Made by a program: the position numbers and the translations under genes. The notes below the pieces were generated by a model. That model was not told the DNA's origin, did not search any database, and worked only from the letters and a program-made list of their open reading frames with translations. A stretch of 55,934 bases of DNA, from NCBI GenBank assembly GCA_027618835.1, contig JAQCHZ010000018.1, positions 1-55,934 on the forward strand. Reading direction: 5' to 3'. Source of the DNA: Chloroflexota bacterium. Lineage in GTDB: Bacteria > Chloroflexota > Dehalococcoidia > Lucifugimonadales > Lucifugimonadaceae. Below, one piece after another: positions 25,139 through 34,019 of the stretch (positions are counted from its first letter, which is position 1; each line of letters begins with the position of its first letter).

Positions 25139-25968
25139 TTAGATGTTTGGGAGGAACTTCCATAGGGTTGCGTCGGAGACGGGGGTGTAGCCGATTTGTT
25201 GATATATGGAATTCGAAGTTGGGTTGTCGAGATCGGTGTAGAGCACGGCGTATTTTTTACCTGAATCGAGAATCGTCTGAGTCACGGCGGAGGTGAGGGC
25301 AGTTGTGTAGCCGTGGTTGCGAAGTTCGGGTGGCGTGTAGACGGCTCCGACCGTTCCGCCATTGTCGGTGCCTCTTCCGAGTATGGCGACGCTGACTGGT
25401 TGTCCATAGATACACTTGGCCGTTTTCGATTTGCGCCCGAATATGATCGTCGCCGGTCAACACGATTCCATCGACTTCATCTCGGAAGGCGATTCGCCAA
25501 GTTTTTATTAGCTCGAATTCTTCAATTGTTGCTTGCCGATGGCTTCCGTCAGCGAGTTTCAATTCGTTGACGGAGGTGCACGAATAGATTCTCGAATTCA
25601 TCTGAATTTCAAGATCGTAGTGGGTGAGGCGTTCCCATTCGTCAGCGAATGCAAGTGCATTGCCAGTTGGTCCGTTCACTCCGGTTGGTCGTGGATTTTT
25701 TTGGGTAGAAGAACCGGGCTAGAAGTCTGGCTGCTTCTTCGGGGCCATCAGAGAGCAATGGGGCAACGTTTGGAGTGAACATCGCTGGGAGAACCGACCG
25801 GCCGTCGTCGTCGATAGAGAAAAATTTAGTCGACATCGCTGAATCGACACCTCGGGATTGCTGATTGGCGTATCCCAAAAGGATTGAGTTTGCAGGTTCG
25901 TTTTTCAAGAGCAAGTCGCGATTAGCGTCGAGGAACGCGGCGGCTGATTTATATTCGGTGACCTGCAT
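25139..25968 (-). pseudogene. GNAT acetyltransferase pseudogene with two frameshifts
   Basis: Three successive frames join into one protein: frame 1 from ATG 25968 (QVTEYKSAAAFLDANRDLLL to RLLARFFYPKK), frame 2 from about 25690 (NGPTGNALAFADEWERLTHY to HIRAQIENGQVYL), and frame 3 from about 25410 (QPVSVAILGRGTDNGGTVGA, YTPPELRNHGYTTALTSAV, SNSIYQQIGY) to TAA 25139. The last part is the acetyl-CoA-binding GNAT core with the RNHGY loop. Two separate indels make decay more likely than sequencing error. Confidence 0.78.
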
Positions 25969-25999
25969 ATTCTTTTTGCTTTTCTAGTGGCGGTTTCGG

Positions 26000-26944
26000 T
26001 TATTCGTACTCGTAGTCGTCGAGGAGGTTATTGATAAGACTTTGAGGACCCGCTGCCATGAGCCCGGCGTCGACGGGCAGCAGAACTCCGGTGATCCAGC
26101 GAGATTCGTCGCTGGCTAAGAACGTTGCAGCCATCGCAATATCTTCTGCTTTTCCTTCGGTGCCCAGTGGGGCGATGTCGCGTCGGAGTTTTCGTTTTCG
26201 ATCGTCGACGTATTCGACCATAGAGGTGTAAATCATGCCGGGAGCGATGCAGTTGACTCGGACGTTTTCTCGTCCGTGATGCACTGCCATTGCTCGGGTC
26301 GCTGCGATCATTCCACCTTTGGCAGCTGCGTAGGGAACGTTCTTGGTCATTGCGGCGCGGATGCCGTCGACCGAGGCGACGTTGATGATTGAGCCACCGC
26401 CGGTTTTAATCATTTCGGGGATGGCGTATTTAGAGATGAAGACCATGCTTTTCAGATCGACGTCCATTACTCGATTCCACAACTCTTGGGTTACGTCGGG
26501 TGCTGCTCCGGGGCCGCCGATGCCGACGCTGTTCATTAGGATGTCGAGCCTGCCGTAACGCTCTACAGCGGCGTCGACGAGGGCTTTGCATGCTGACTCT
26601 TGGACAACATCGGCGATAAAGGTGGTTGCTTCGCCGCCGGCTTCCTCGATCATCCGCTTGGTGGTGTTGGCGGCTTCTTCGTTCATATCAACGATCAACA
26701 CCTTCGCTCCGTGCGAGGCGAAGAGTTTTGCCGTTGCGACGCCTACGCCGCTGATGTTGGCGGAGCGGGTTCCAGCGCCTGTGACGATTGCGACTTTGTT
26801 TGCGAGTCGAGTAATTTCACACCTCGTGGCCGGCTTGCCGTGCCTGATGAGTTTTCTGTAATTGATCTTGCTACATGGTGGCGAGTAATCGCTTTGACCG
26901 TGTAGCGTTGCCGCGGGATAGTGCGCCATCCGGGATTGTGGCAC
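26000..26944 (-). CDS. Short-chain dehydrogenase/reductase (SDR)
   Basis: Classical SDR core: LANKVAIVTGAGTRSANISG, DMNEE after the second strand (NAD preference), NSVGIGG in place of NNAG, the catalytic Ser in VASVDG and YAAAKGG (Tyr, Lys), then a C-terminal PVDAGLMAAGP. Homologues begin just before LANKVAIVTG, so the first 40 or so residues of the longest frame are doubtful. No ATG, GTG or TTG lies at the right place; an ATT at 26815, 6 nt after GAGGTGTGAA, is a possible rare start. Substrate unknown. Confidence 0.82.
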   Translation of the reverse strand: MPQSRMAHYPAATLHGQSDYSPPCSKINYRKLIRHGKPATRCEITRLANKVAIVTGAGTRSANISGVGVATAKLFASHGAKVLIVDMNEEAANTTKRMIEEAGGEATTFIADVVQESACKALVDAAVERYGRLDILMNSVGIGGPGAAPDVTQELWNRVMDVDLKSMVFISKYAIPEMIKTGGGSIINVASVDGIRAAMTKNVPYAAAKGGMIAATRAMAVHHGRENVRVNCIAPGMIYTSMVEYVDDRKRKLRRDIAPLGTEGKAEDIAMAATFLASDESRWITGVLLPVDAGLMAAGPQSLINNLLDDYEYE

Positions 26945-27060
26945 AGTTGCGTGGGATTTTCATTACGGTGGTGCTTGATTGTGCTGCTTTGCCAAAGCTG
27001 ATGGTAGGTTGTTTAGATCGCTACTGATATTCGAAACAAACGTTTGTGATTAAGGATTCG

Positions 27061-28080
27061 ATGATGAAGGCTGCGGTAATACGTGGGACTCAGAAGATAG
27101 TTGTTGAGGATATTCCGACTCCAGAGCCGGGTCCAAATCAGGTGCTGGTCAAAATTAAGTATTCGGCGTTGTGTGGGTCGGACGTTCACAGATTTCAGTA
27201 CGGAATGGCGAATGACGGGTCGGTATTGGGTCATGAGTACATCGGGGAAGTCGTGCAGACGGGTCGTGACGTCACGCTGCTGAACGAGGGCGATCGTGTG
27301 ATTAGCGGAGGTGGTGATCCGCCAGCGGGAACCGTTTCTACGTTGTTTTCAGGAGAGCGGTACAGCGCTCGGACGGTTGGTCTTGAGGCGACACGTATCG
27401 GTGGGTTCGCCGAGTATGTGGTGATGGACGAGTGGCGACCGCTGCTGATTCCAGCCGGTGTGAGTGACGAGCTTGCGGTACTTGCTGAACCGGCGTCGAT
27501 TGCTGTTCATGCGGTTCGTACTTCCGCATTCAAAATTGGCGATCAGGCAGTGGTTATGGGTGCGGGGCCGATCGGGTTGTTGGTCATGCAGGTTTTGAAG
27601 GCGGCAGGTGCGGCGGCAGTTTATGTTTCGGAACCGGCATCGGCTAGAGCGGAGTCGGCGCGAGTGCTTGGTGCTGATCTCGTTTTGAATCCTATGGAAG
27701 AGGACGTTGTTGAGCGTGTTTTGGAGCTTTCGGGTGGTCCTGGGGTGCCGGTGGCGTTCGATGCGGCGGCGGCTCGTCCTACGTTCCAACAGGGTATGGA
27801 GATGATTCGTCGTGAAGGGCAGTTGTTGGTCGTTTCGATGGCTTGGGAAGATGTTGAGCTTCGGACTGTCGATTGGATTGGGCGAGAGGTTGAGATGAAG
27901 GCTGCGTACGGGTCGTTGCCGATCGACTGGCGCACTGTTTTGAGTTTGATGGAACGCGGACAGCTATCGGAGAAATCGATGGTGACTGACGAGAGCTTTA
28001 TCGGCTGGGACGAAATGCAGGTATCTATGGAGCGGCTGATGAAGCCCGAAGAGCATGTGCAGTTGGTATTGGTGCCGTAG
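27061..28080 (+). CDS. Zinc-type medium-chain alcohol dehydrogenase
   Basis: 339 aa from ATG 27061, chosen for AAGGA at good spacing. The N-terminal GroES-like domain has the catalytic zinc site: Cys in SALCGSDVH, His-Glu in GHEYIGEV. A Rossmann domain follows with VVMGAGPIGLLVMQVLKAAG. The four-cysteine structural-zinc loop is missing; that stretch is instead PPAGTVSTLFSGERYSART. It resembles sorbitol/threonine dehydrogenase-like members. Substrate unknown. Convergent with the M81 gene, with a shared terminator. Confidence 0.88.
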   Translation: MMKAAVIRGTQKIVVEDIPTPEPGPNQVLVKIKYSALCGSDVHRFQYGMANDGSVLGHEYIGEVVQTGRDVTLLNEGDRVISGGGDPPAGTVSTLFSGERYSARTVGLEATRIGGFAEYVVMDEWRPLLIPAGVSDELAVLAEPASIAVHAVRTSAFKIGDQAVVMGAGPIGLLVMQVLKAAGAAAVYVSEPASARAESARVLGADLVLNPMEEDVVERVLELSGGPGVPVAFDAAAARPTFQQGMEMIRREGQLLVVSMAWEDVELRTVDWIGREVEMKAAYGSLPIDWRTVLSLMERGQLSEKSMVTDESFIGWDEMQVSMERLMKPEEHVQLVLVP

Positions 28081-28115
28081 TGGAGCACGTTTGATACTTG
28101 TTGAGCAGCGAGCTC

Positions 28116-28167
28116 TCGACAGACCAGGCTGATGTGCCCGGTCTGTCGATGGCAATTCGAGTTTTTT
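28116..28167. terminator. Terminator between convergent genes
   Basis: A perfect 10-bp stem TCGACAGACC/GGTCTGTCGA (28116-28125, 28140-28149) lies between the dehydrogenase and M81 stop codons, with a T-run at 28161-28167 on the plus strand. Confidence 0.6.
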
Positions 28168-29660
28168 TACTGCCTAGAGAACACTTCAGTTTTTGGTGTG
28201 AACTCGGCGTCTAGCTCTAGCGGATAGATGGGTCGGGCGCAGACCGTGTGACCGAGGGTTTTCAGGTTTGCTGATGTAGCTCCGGGTGCGTCGACGTTGA
28301 AGTTGGCTTCTACCCAATCATCGAAGAACGCTGGTTCGCAGTGAGGCGACTTCACAATTGTCGAGTGGAAGTTCTTTGGATCGAGTCCAGCTTTGAAGAA
28401 AAGACCCCGGTCGACGAGCATGACCGTTTCAGTGGTCACAACGAGCGTAAGATTGCCTGATTTTAGGACGGCGGTTGGCCCAATTGTTGGTTCGTACTTC
28501 CATGTTTCGCACTTGTACGTGCCGTCGGTAAGCGACTCAACTGTCCAGTCGAGCTTGAGTGGAGTGAACTGTGGGTCGTGCGCTCCTCCGATGCCCATTG
28601 TGAACGTTGCGCCTACGCCAAGTTCGTGTGCTTTGGCGGCCGCTGCGGGGTCGGCGATTGGTGCGAGGATGCTGTGCGGATAGTTGGCATTGACCATTTC
28701 GGAAATGATTGCGTTGCTGTCGCCAGACGAGCCTGAGCTTGGCGCATCGGCGGCGTCGGTGAAGGCGATTGGACCTGTCATCGTCGCTCCCTTGGCTACC
28801 GATTCTTCAAGCGAGATGAATTGTCCTTGCATGATCGCGCGATTTGGCCAGAAGTCGTTTGCCATTTGCAGCGCATGTTCTTCAGCGAGAGCCTGGTCTC
28901 CGTCGGTGAAGACGTATGCCTGACTGCTTAGTTCTGGAACATCGGTGAATGGGTTGCCGATGAAGAATCCTGCGGAGAGGATTTTTGGGTTTTCGTGCAG
29001 TTTTTTGGCGTAGCGGATCTGTGCTCCGAAAGCGCCTTTCGCGGTGATTAGTTCGTTACCTCGAACGATGGCAGGGATTCGAACACGAGCTGCGACTGGC
29101 TTGACGCCATCTTTCAGAATTCGTGTGAGCATCTGGGCGGCGCGCTTGCCGGTGTCGGCGAAATCGACGTGCGGGTAGGTGTGGAACGATGCGAGGCCAT
29201 TGATATTTTCGAGCATCTTGGCGGTGAGGATGCCGTGGAGGTCCATCGTGATAACGATTGGGACATCTTCTCCCAGAATTTTTCTGGCTTCTTCTAGGAG
29301 ATAGCCTTCCGGGTCGAGCAGTTCAGTTGTTCCCATTGCGCCGTGCATCGAGAAGTAGACGCCGTCGATCTTACCGGCGTGTTCTTTTAGAGGCTCAAGG
29401 AATTCTTTGGCGATTCGCATGAAGGCGCTGTGGCGGAGTGGCCCGGCTGCGGTGCCTTCGGCGTCGTAGGTGTAAACGACTTCGAGATCGTCTCCGAACG
29501 CTGACTTCAGTTCGGCTAGTGCGCCACCAATTTGAGAATCGTTGCCGTCGTGTGTTGCCCTGATCTCGTCACCACGCAGGTAATCGAAGAATTCGTATTC
29601 ACATGGGACTGGGTTGAATGTGGATATCTCTTGCTGACATCCGCCGATCAGGATTCTCAT
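28167..29660 (-). CDS. M81-family metallopeptidase (MlrC-like)
   Basis: 497 aa, full length. It opens MRILIGGCQQEISTFNPVPC, the family start, then DGVYFSMHGAMGT, VITMDLHGILTAKM and ASFHTYPHVDFADTGKRAA, which carry the Asp/His metal ligands. The C-terminal MlrC half has DSNAII and GVGATFTMGIGGAHD. MlrC degrades linearised microcystin in sphingomonads, but most family members act on unknown substrates and lie in amino-acid or amidine catabolism. Cytoplasmic, no signal peptide. No obvious operon partner. Confidence 0.9.
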   Translation of the reverse strand: MRILIGGCQQEISTFNPVPCEYEFFDYLRGDEIRATHDGNDSQIGGALAELKSAFGDDLEVVYTYDAEGTAAGPLRHSAFMRIAKEFLEPLKEHAGKIDGVYFSMHGAMGTTELLDPEGYLLEEARKILGEDVPIVITMDLHGILTAKMLENINGLASFHTYPHVDFADTGKRAAQMLTRILKDGVKPVAARVRIPAIVRGNELITAKGAFGAQIRYAKKLHENPKILSAGFFIGNPFTDVPELSSQAYVFTDGDQALAEEHALQMANDFWPNRAIMQGQFISLEESVAKGATMTGPIAFTDAADAPSSGSSGDSNAIISEMVNANYPHSILAPIADPAAAAKAHELGVGATFTMGIGGAHDPQFTPLKLDWTVESLTDGTYKCETWKYEPTIGPTAVLKSGNLTLVVTTETVMLVDRGLFFKAGLDPKNFHSTIVKSPHCEPAFFDDWVEANFNVDAPGATSANLKTLGHTVCARPIYPLELDAEFTPKTEVFSRQ

Positions 29661-29927
29661 CGTCGATTTGGCTCCGGGTTGGGTGGCGTTATTTCGAGAA
29701 AAAATGTATCAGTAATTTTTCAGTAAAAGTCGCTAGGTTTGTTCGATTTATGGTGGTAAACCTGATGATTAAATGTATTGCTGTTACAGCGTTGTAGGTG
29801 ATTGAATTACGAGATTACTTTCTTACGCGTTCGAATGAGTGAGGCTGGAATGAGTCGTCGCTTCTTTAGGGCCTGAGAAACTTGGGATTAGCGGAGGCGG
29901 TTTCAACGCTTCTGCGAGATAAAACAA

Positions 29928-31175
29928 TTGCAGGGGAATCACCCCACCCAGACACGGCGTATTCGACGTGGCCCTCGTCCTTTACAGCATCCGGTTTTCC
30001 GACGTGTACTAGGCGTTAGCGTAACCGCTCATCTCGTTCGATTCATCGATTTCACGATTGTCGCGTGGCTTGTAGTTCAGCAGACTAATAATTCTTCCGC
30101 AGTTGGGTTACTCATATTTTTCCGGTTTATTCCGTTTCTGATATTTGGACCATTTATAGGGGCTTTGCTGGATCGATATTCGCGCATTGCGATGTTCCGG
30201 CGAACGCAGCTCGGGATGGGGATAGTGTCGCTCGGGTTCGGATTGGCTATCGCCAGTGGCTTTGATTCGCTTGCTGTGATCTATGCGTATACGACCCTGA
30301 TGGGCATTTTGATGATGGCTGAGATTCCGTCTCGCCGTTCGTATATGTCGGGCATTGTTGGGCCTGCTGCCTTGGGTTCGGCATTGGCGTTGGACATGGT
30401 TGCGCTGAACGTGGCGTGGTTTGTTGGATCGAACGTCGGTGGCTTCATTGCAGATTTGATTGATCCGGCTTGGGCGTACATGGTAATGGGTTCGGTATTC
30501 TTTCTGAACTACTGGTGGCTTCGAGGACTACCGGTGATGTTCCGTCCTGGGCCGGCGGGCGGGCGACCCAGTCCGTTCCGTTTGATCGCTGAGGGTTTCG
30601 TGTTCACACGTTCTCATCCGGCGATTTTCGCTGGATTGCTGGTGGTCGGTGTGAACAACTTCTTTGGTTACGCTTTTGAATCGATGACTCCTGCGTTCGC
30701 TCGGGATGTTTACGGTGCGGGTCCGACTCAGTTTGGGTTGTTGATGTCGGCACAGGGCCTGGGTGCGCTGATTACGGCGGGTTACATAGCGCTTCGTGGT
30801 AAACAATTGCGAAACCCGGGCGTGCTATTGCTTAGCTCAGCGTTGTTGCAGTCGATTGGAAGTATTGGATTTTCTTACACGCAGACGGTAGAAGTTGGCT
30901 TCGTTGCTATAGCGGGGTTGGGGCTCATAAGTATGGTTTTTGGTATTACTCATACGATGCTGGTATTGCTAGCTGCCCCTGCTAACTTCAGGGGCAGAAT
31001 CATGGGATTCCAGGTGCTAATGATGGGGCTGTTCCCGCTAGGGAGTTTGGCACTGGGCTTTACTGCCGATGCGATTGGACTTGAATTTGCGGTTCGGGTT
31101 TTCGCCTCTATGGGCGTGGTTTTGCTGGTGATGATTTGGTTCAAATATCCTGAATTGCGTAAACCACTGAGTTGA
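29928..31175 (+). CDS. MFS transporter
   Basis: 415 aa from TTG 29928. About 12 membrane helices; the first block has TIVAWLVVQQTNNSSAVGLL and the loop-2/3 motif GALLDRYSRI. It belongs to the MFS_3 (EntS/macrolide-exporter-like) group. A paired block begins near ITAGYIALRG. The substrate is unknown; drug or siderophore export is typical for the group. Eight bp downstream starts the nucleotidyl-cyclase frame, so the two were probably cotranscribed. Confidence 0.87.
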   Translation: MQGNHPTQTRRIRRGPRPLQHPVFRRVLGVSVTAHLVRFIDFTIVAWLVVQQTNNSSAVGLLIFFRFIPFLIFGPFIGALLDRYSRIAMFRRTQLGMGIVSLGFGLAIASGFDSLAVIYAYTTLMGILMMAEIPSRRSYMSGIVGPAALGSALALDMVALNVAWFVGSNVGGFIADLIDPAWAYMVMGSVFFLNYWWLRGLPVMFRPGPAGGRPSPFRLIAEGFVFTRSHPAIFAGLLVVGVNNFFGYAFESMTPAFARDVYGAGPTQFGLLMSAQGLGALITAGYIALRGKQLRNPGVLLLSSALLQSIGSIGFSYTQTVEVGFVAIAGLGLISMVFGITHTMLVLLAAPANFRGRIMGFQVLMMGLFPLGSLALGFTADAIGLEFAVRVFASMGVVLLVMIWFKYPELRKPLS

Positions 31176-31182
31176 TCGTGCG

Positions 31183-31676
31183 ATGAAGACGATCATGTTT
31201 ACGGATTTGGTTGGGTGACGTCTATGATGAGTCGATTGGGCGACGAACGGGCGTTCAAGCTTTTACGTGAGCACAACACGGTTGTTCGTGATGCACTGAC
31301 TCGATTTGGCGTGAGAGAAGTGAAGCACACTTGTGATGGTGTGATGGCGTCGTTTGATGTTGCGGATCAGGCGGTGCGGGCTACGATTCAGATTCGTTAC
31401 GGAATTCCTGCCATTGCTGTGGATGAGACTGATGAGCGTTTGAGTATTCGGATTGGGATGACTTCTGGGGAGCCGTTTGAAGAGCATGGCGATTTGTTTG
31501 GGTCGGTGGTGAATTTGGGTTCGAGATTGTGCGATCTTACAGAGTCGGGTGAGATTCTTATGTCTGAGGATTGCCGGAACGAGTTGGAGAACGAATCGCT
31601 GCAAACCAAATCGATAGGCGATGTGAGCATTCGGGGCTTTTCGAGTGCGGTGACAGTTAGTCGGGTTGCTGACTAG
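31183..31676 (+). pseudogene. Class III nucleotidyl cyclase domain with a start-proximal frameshift
   Basis: From ATG 31183 the frame reads MKTIMFTDLVG and stops; one base later the next frame continues TSMMSRLGDERAFKLLREHN, HTCDGVMASF, IRIGMTSGEPFEEHGDLFGS and VNLGSRLCDLTESGEIL. Together they make a single class III cyclase catalytic domain (expected FTDLVGSTxMM, the Ser codon having lost a base). The metal-binding Asp of FTD lies before the frameshift, so a product from the downstream GTG 31215 would be inactive. It could be decay, an assembly error, or slippage at the G-rich tract. Confidence 0.65.
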
Positions 31677-31937
31677 AGGTTTCTTCGGCTGAATCGTGAT
31701 TTCGAGCTGATTGTTTGTTGCAGCATCTGAATATCGTTTGGTGAACGGGGTACGAGATGCGACGTCTTGAGCGATTCGGTAGCTGTGAGTCATGGTTCCC
31801 TACTGCTCTGTGATTGCTGAGGAATAGCGATTCGCCAATTGGCGATTGTTTGCGGAGTTGGGTGGGTGTAAAGTTCCCTGCGTCTCGTAAAAAACTTTGT
31901 TTTATTTTGATCATTTTTCGAAAGATGTTGCCTTAAA

Positions 31938-32924
31938 TTGAAAGCCGCACGACTCGTTGCTCCACAAACGTTTGATTTTGTCGAACTGGACGAACCGACT
32001 CCAGTAGATGGTGAAGTGAAAATCCGAATTGAAGCCACTTCGGTTTGTGGTAGCGACATACACGGGATATACCACGGTGGAACTCCTGAAGAGGACTATC
32101 CACTCGCTCCGGGAGTGCCTTGCCACGAGATTGCAGGAACGATAGTCGAATCGAAGACTGATGCTCTCAAAGAAGGTCAACGAGCCATCGTTTTGCCGAC
32201 ACGGGGTATGGGTGGTCTTTCTGAGTACCTCGTACAGACTCCCGACCGTGTGCTTCCAGTTCCCGATTGGGGTGGGCTCGATGAGTGGGTGATGTGTCAG
32301 CACACTGGAACGGTTCTCTATTCTGTGAAGCAGATGGGCAACGTTGCTGGTAAACGCATCGCAGTTCTGGGACAGGGAGGAATCGGTTTATCGTTCTCAA
32401 TGCTCACTGAGAAGATGGGTGCGCAGCAGGTTATCGGTATCGATCCTGTTGATGCTCGTCGTGAGAAGGCGTTGGAGATCGGTGCGACGAATACGGTCGA
32501 TCCTTCAAAAGACAATATGTACGAAGCGATTGAAGACCTGACCGGCGGCGAGGGTATCGATATTGTGGTCGATGCTACTGGTGATCCTGATGGCTTCGGT
32601 CAGTGTTTGAAGATTGTGAAGCGCTGGGGAACGTTCATTAGCTTTAGTTTGACGGGTTCTACTGGGAAGATTGCTGAGTTTCCACATCAGGAGTTCATGT
32701 TCAAGGCTGCAACGATTATTCCTACGCAGGTTGCTGCCACTTCGCAGCCGACTAAGGACATTCGAGAGATGATTGCGCTCAAGGAGCGTGGTTGGGCTGA
32801 CCCAGGTCTGCTGAAGAGTCACAATATGGCCTTTGAAGACGTTCAGAAGGCGTACGATATGTACTCCGATCACTCCGGTGGAGTTATCAAGGTTGTGATG
32901 GATATGAACGGCGCTGGGCGTTAG
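31938..32924 (+). CDS. Medium-chain zinc-binding dehydrogenase
   Basis: 328 aa from TTG 31938. GroES-like domain with SVCGSDIHG and PCHEIAGTIVE, which supply the usual catalytic-zinc Cys and His-Glu. Rossmann domain with AVLGQGGIGLSFSMLTEKMG and an acidic IGIDP turn that suggests NAD. The structural-zinc cysteine loop is missing. The stop codon is part of the GTTAGTCGC opening of the dispersed repeat, so the native C-terminus (NGAGR) was probably changed when the repeat arrived. Substrate unknown. Confidence 0.86.
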   Translation: MKAARLVAPQTFDFVELDEPTPVDGEVKIRIEATSVCGSDIHGIYHGGTPEEDYPLAPGVPCHEIAGTIVESKTDALKEGQRAIVLPTRGMGGLSEYLVQTPDRVLPVPDWGGLDEWVMCQHTGTVLYSVKQMGNVAGKRIAVLGQGGIGLSFSMLTEKMGAQQVIGIDPVDARREKALEIGATNTVDPSKDNMYEAIEDLTGGEGIDIVVDATGDPDGFGQCLKIVKRWGTFISFSLTGSTGKIAEFPHQEFMFKAATIIPTQVAATSQPTKDIREMIALKERGWADPGLLKSHNMAFEDVQKAYDMYSDHSGGVIKVVMDMNGAGR

Positions 32925-33045
32925 TCGCGGTCGTCATCAGATGACTCGGCTCCGCGTTGGCGTTAGGTTCCATCGTCGTCGGGCGACTCAGTCACTAGCT
33001 GCAGTTCTCCTACCCAGCCCTTCCTTCTGAAAGGGGATAGCTGCG
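32918..33045 (+). repeat. Three-hairpin dispersed repeat, copy 5
   Basis: GCGTTAGTCGCGG opening, GTCATC-A-GATGAC, GTCGTC-G-GGCGAC (one G-T pair) and CCTT...AAGG. It overlaps the last codons and stop of the upstream dehydrogenase gene. Confidence 0.8.
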
Positions 33046-33139
33046 GCGTTGGTCACCCGTGGCAGTCTTCCCCTCTAACTCCCCACTCTGCGGGGCGGAT
33101 CGTTGGTTCCAAACTTGGTAACGAAGTAATTTTACAAAT

Positions 33140-33172
33140 ACCTCTTGTCGATTTGACGAGGGGTCTTTTTTT
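33140..33172 (+). terminator. Rho-independent terminator
   Basis: ACCTCTTGTC pairs with GACGAGGGGT (10 bp, with G-T pairs) around a 5-nt loop, then CTTTTTTT. It probably ends transcription from the dehydrogenase gene. Confidence 0.75.
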
Positions 33173-33215
33173 GTTTGATGGACGTGGGGTTGGGATTGAT
33201 TCTAGGTGGGCGATA

Positions 33216-33243
33216 GATCCTGAAAATGAATTCAGGATGACAG
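33216..33243 (+). repeat. Short hairpin repeat CCTGAAAATGAATTCAGG
   Basis: GATCCTGAAAATGAATTCAG then GATGACAG. Same core as the copies at 17493 and 17698; a half copy (GAATTCAGGATGACA) lies near 34717. Confidence 0.7.
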
Positions 33244-33296
33244 TTCGGGTGCGAGCGTGCGGCACGTGGGCGATCATCTGGGTGATGCCGTAGGTA

Positions 33297-33797
33297 TTAG
33301 GAAAAATACTCGGGGGATTCGGCTGTTTTTGGGACAGCGCCTGAGAAATCGAGTTGTTGCCACATTTCGTAGAGCACGATGGCGACTGCGTTCGAGAGGT
33401 TTAAACTTCGATTTGCGGGCATCATCGGTATTTTCAGTCGCTTGTCGGATTCGAATTTTTCGGTGACTGTTTCTGACAATCCACGGCTTTCAGATCCGAA
33501 AACAACCGTGTCTCCGTCTTGGAATTCGACCGAGTTGTACGTGGTCGTGGCGTTTGATGTGGTGGCGAACATTCGGGTTGGATCGATTGAGTCGAGTAGT
33601 GCCTCGAACGACTTGTGGACGGTAACGATTGTGAGGTGATTGTAGTCGAGAGCGGCTCTGCGGAGGGCGTGTTCGGTGAGCTCGAATCCTAGTGGTTCGA
33701 CAAGATGAAGATTCGCTCCGGTATTGGCGCACAGCCTGATTATGTTGCCGGTGTTCTGTGGTATTTCAGGGGCTACAAGTGCCACGTTGAAGGGCAT
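33297..33797 (-). CDS. trmL: tRNA (cytidine/uridine-34-2'-O)-methyltransferase TrmL
   Basis: 166 aa, normal length. SPOUT methyltransferase blocks are present: PEIPQNTGNIIRLCANTG, VFGSESRGLS and IPMMPANRSLNLSNAVAIVL with the knot. TrmL 2'-O-methylates the wobble base of tRNA-Leu isoacceptors using S-adenosylmethionine, as a cytoplasmic dimer. Single gene, no operon partners visible. The C-terminal tail VPKTAESPEYFS is variable in the family. Confidence 0.92.
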   Translation of the reverse strand: MPFNVALVAPEIPQNTGNIIRLCANTGANLHLVEPLGFELTEHALRRAALDYNHLTIVTVHKSFEALLDSIDPTRMFATTSNATTTYNSVEFQDGDTVVFGSESRGLSETVTEKFESDKRLKIPMMPANRSLNLSNAVAIVLYEMWQQLDFSGAVPKTAESPEYFS

Positions 33798-34019
33798 GCG
33801 GTTTACGTTCTCGGTAATCGATCTTGGAGGTTCGGAGTTGGGATTGTAATTTTGCCACCGATTGCTTGGTAAAGCTGCGAGCTGCCGGGCATCGATTAGC
33901 AGACGTTACGACCCGTGTCGAAGTTGTGAACGGAATGGGGAGGCTAGTGGCACTGGCGGTTGACATGTCACTGGATGAGCTTTGCTAGTAATCGTCCCTA
34001 TTCAACGGGTATCGGGTAA

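Larger units (their letters stand above)
33046..33296. other. Intergenic region after repeat copy 5
   Basis: It contains the terminator at 33140-33172 and the short hairpin at 33216-33243. No gene supported. Confidence 0.6.
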
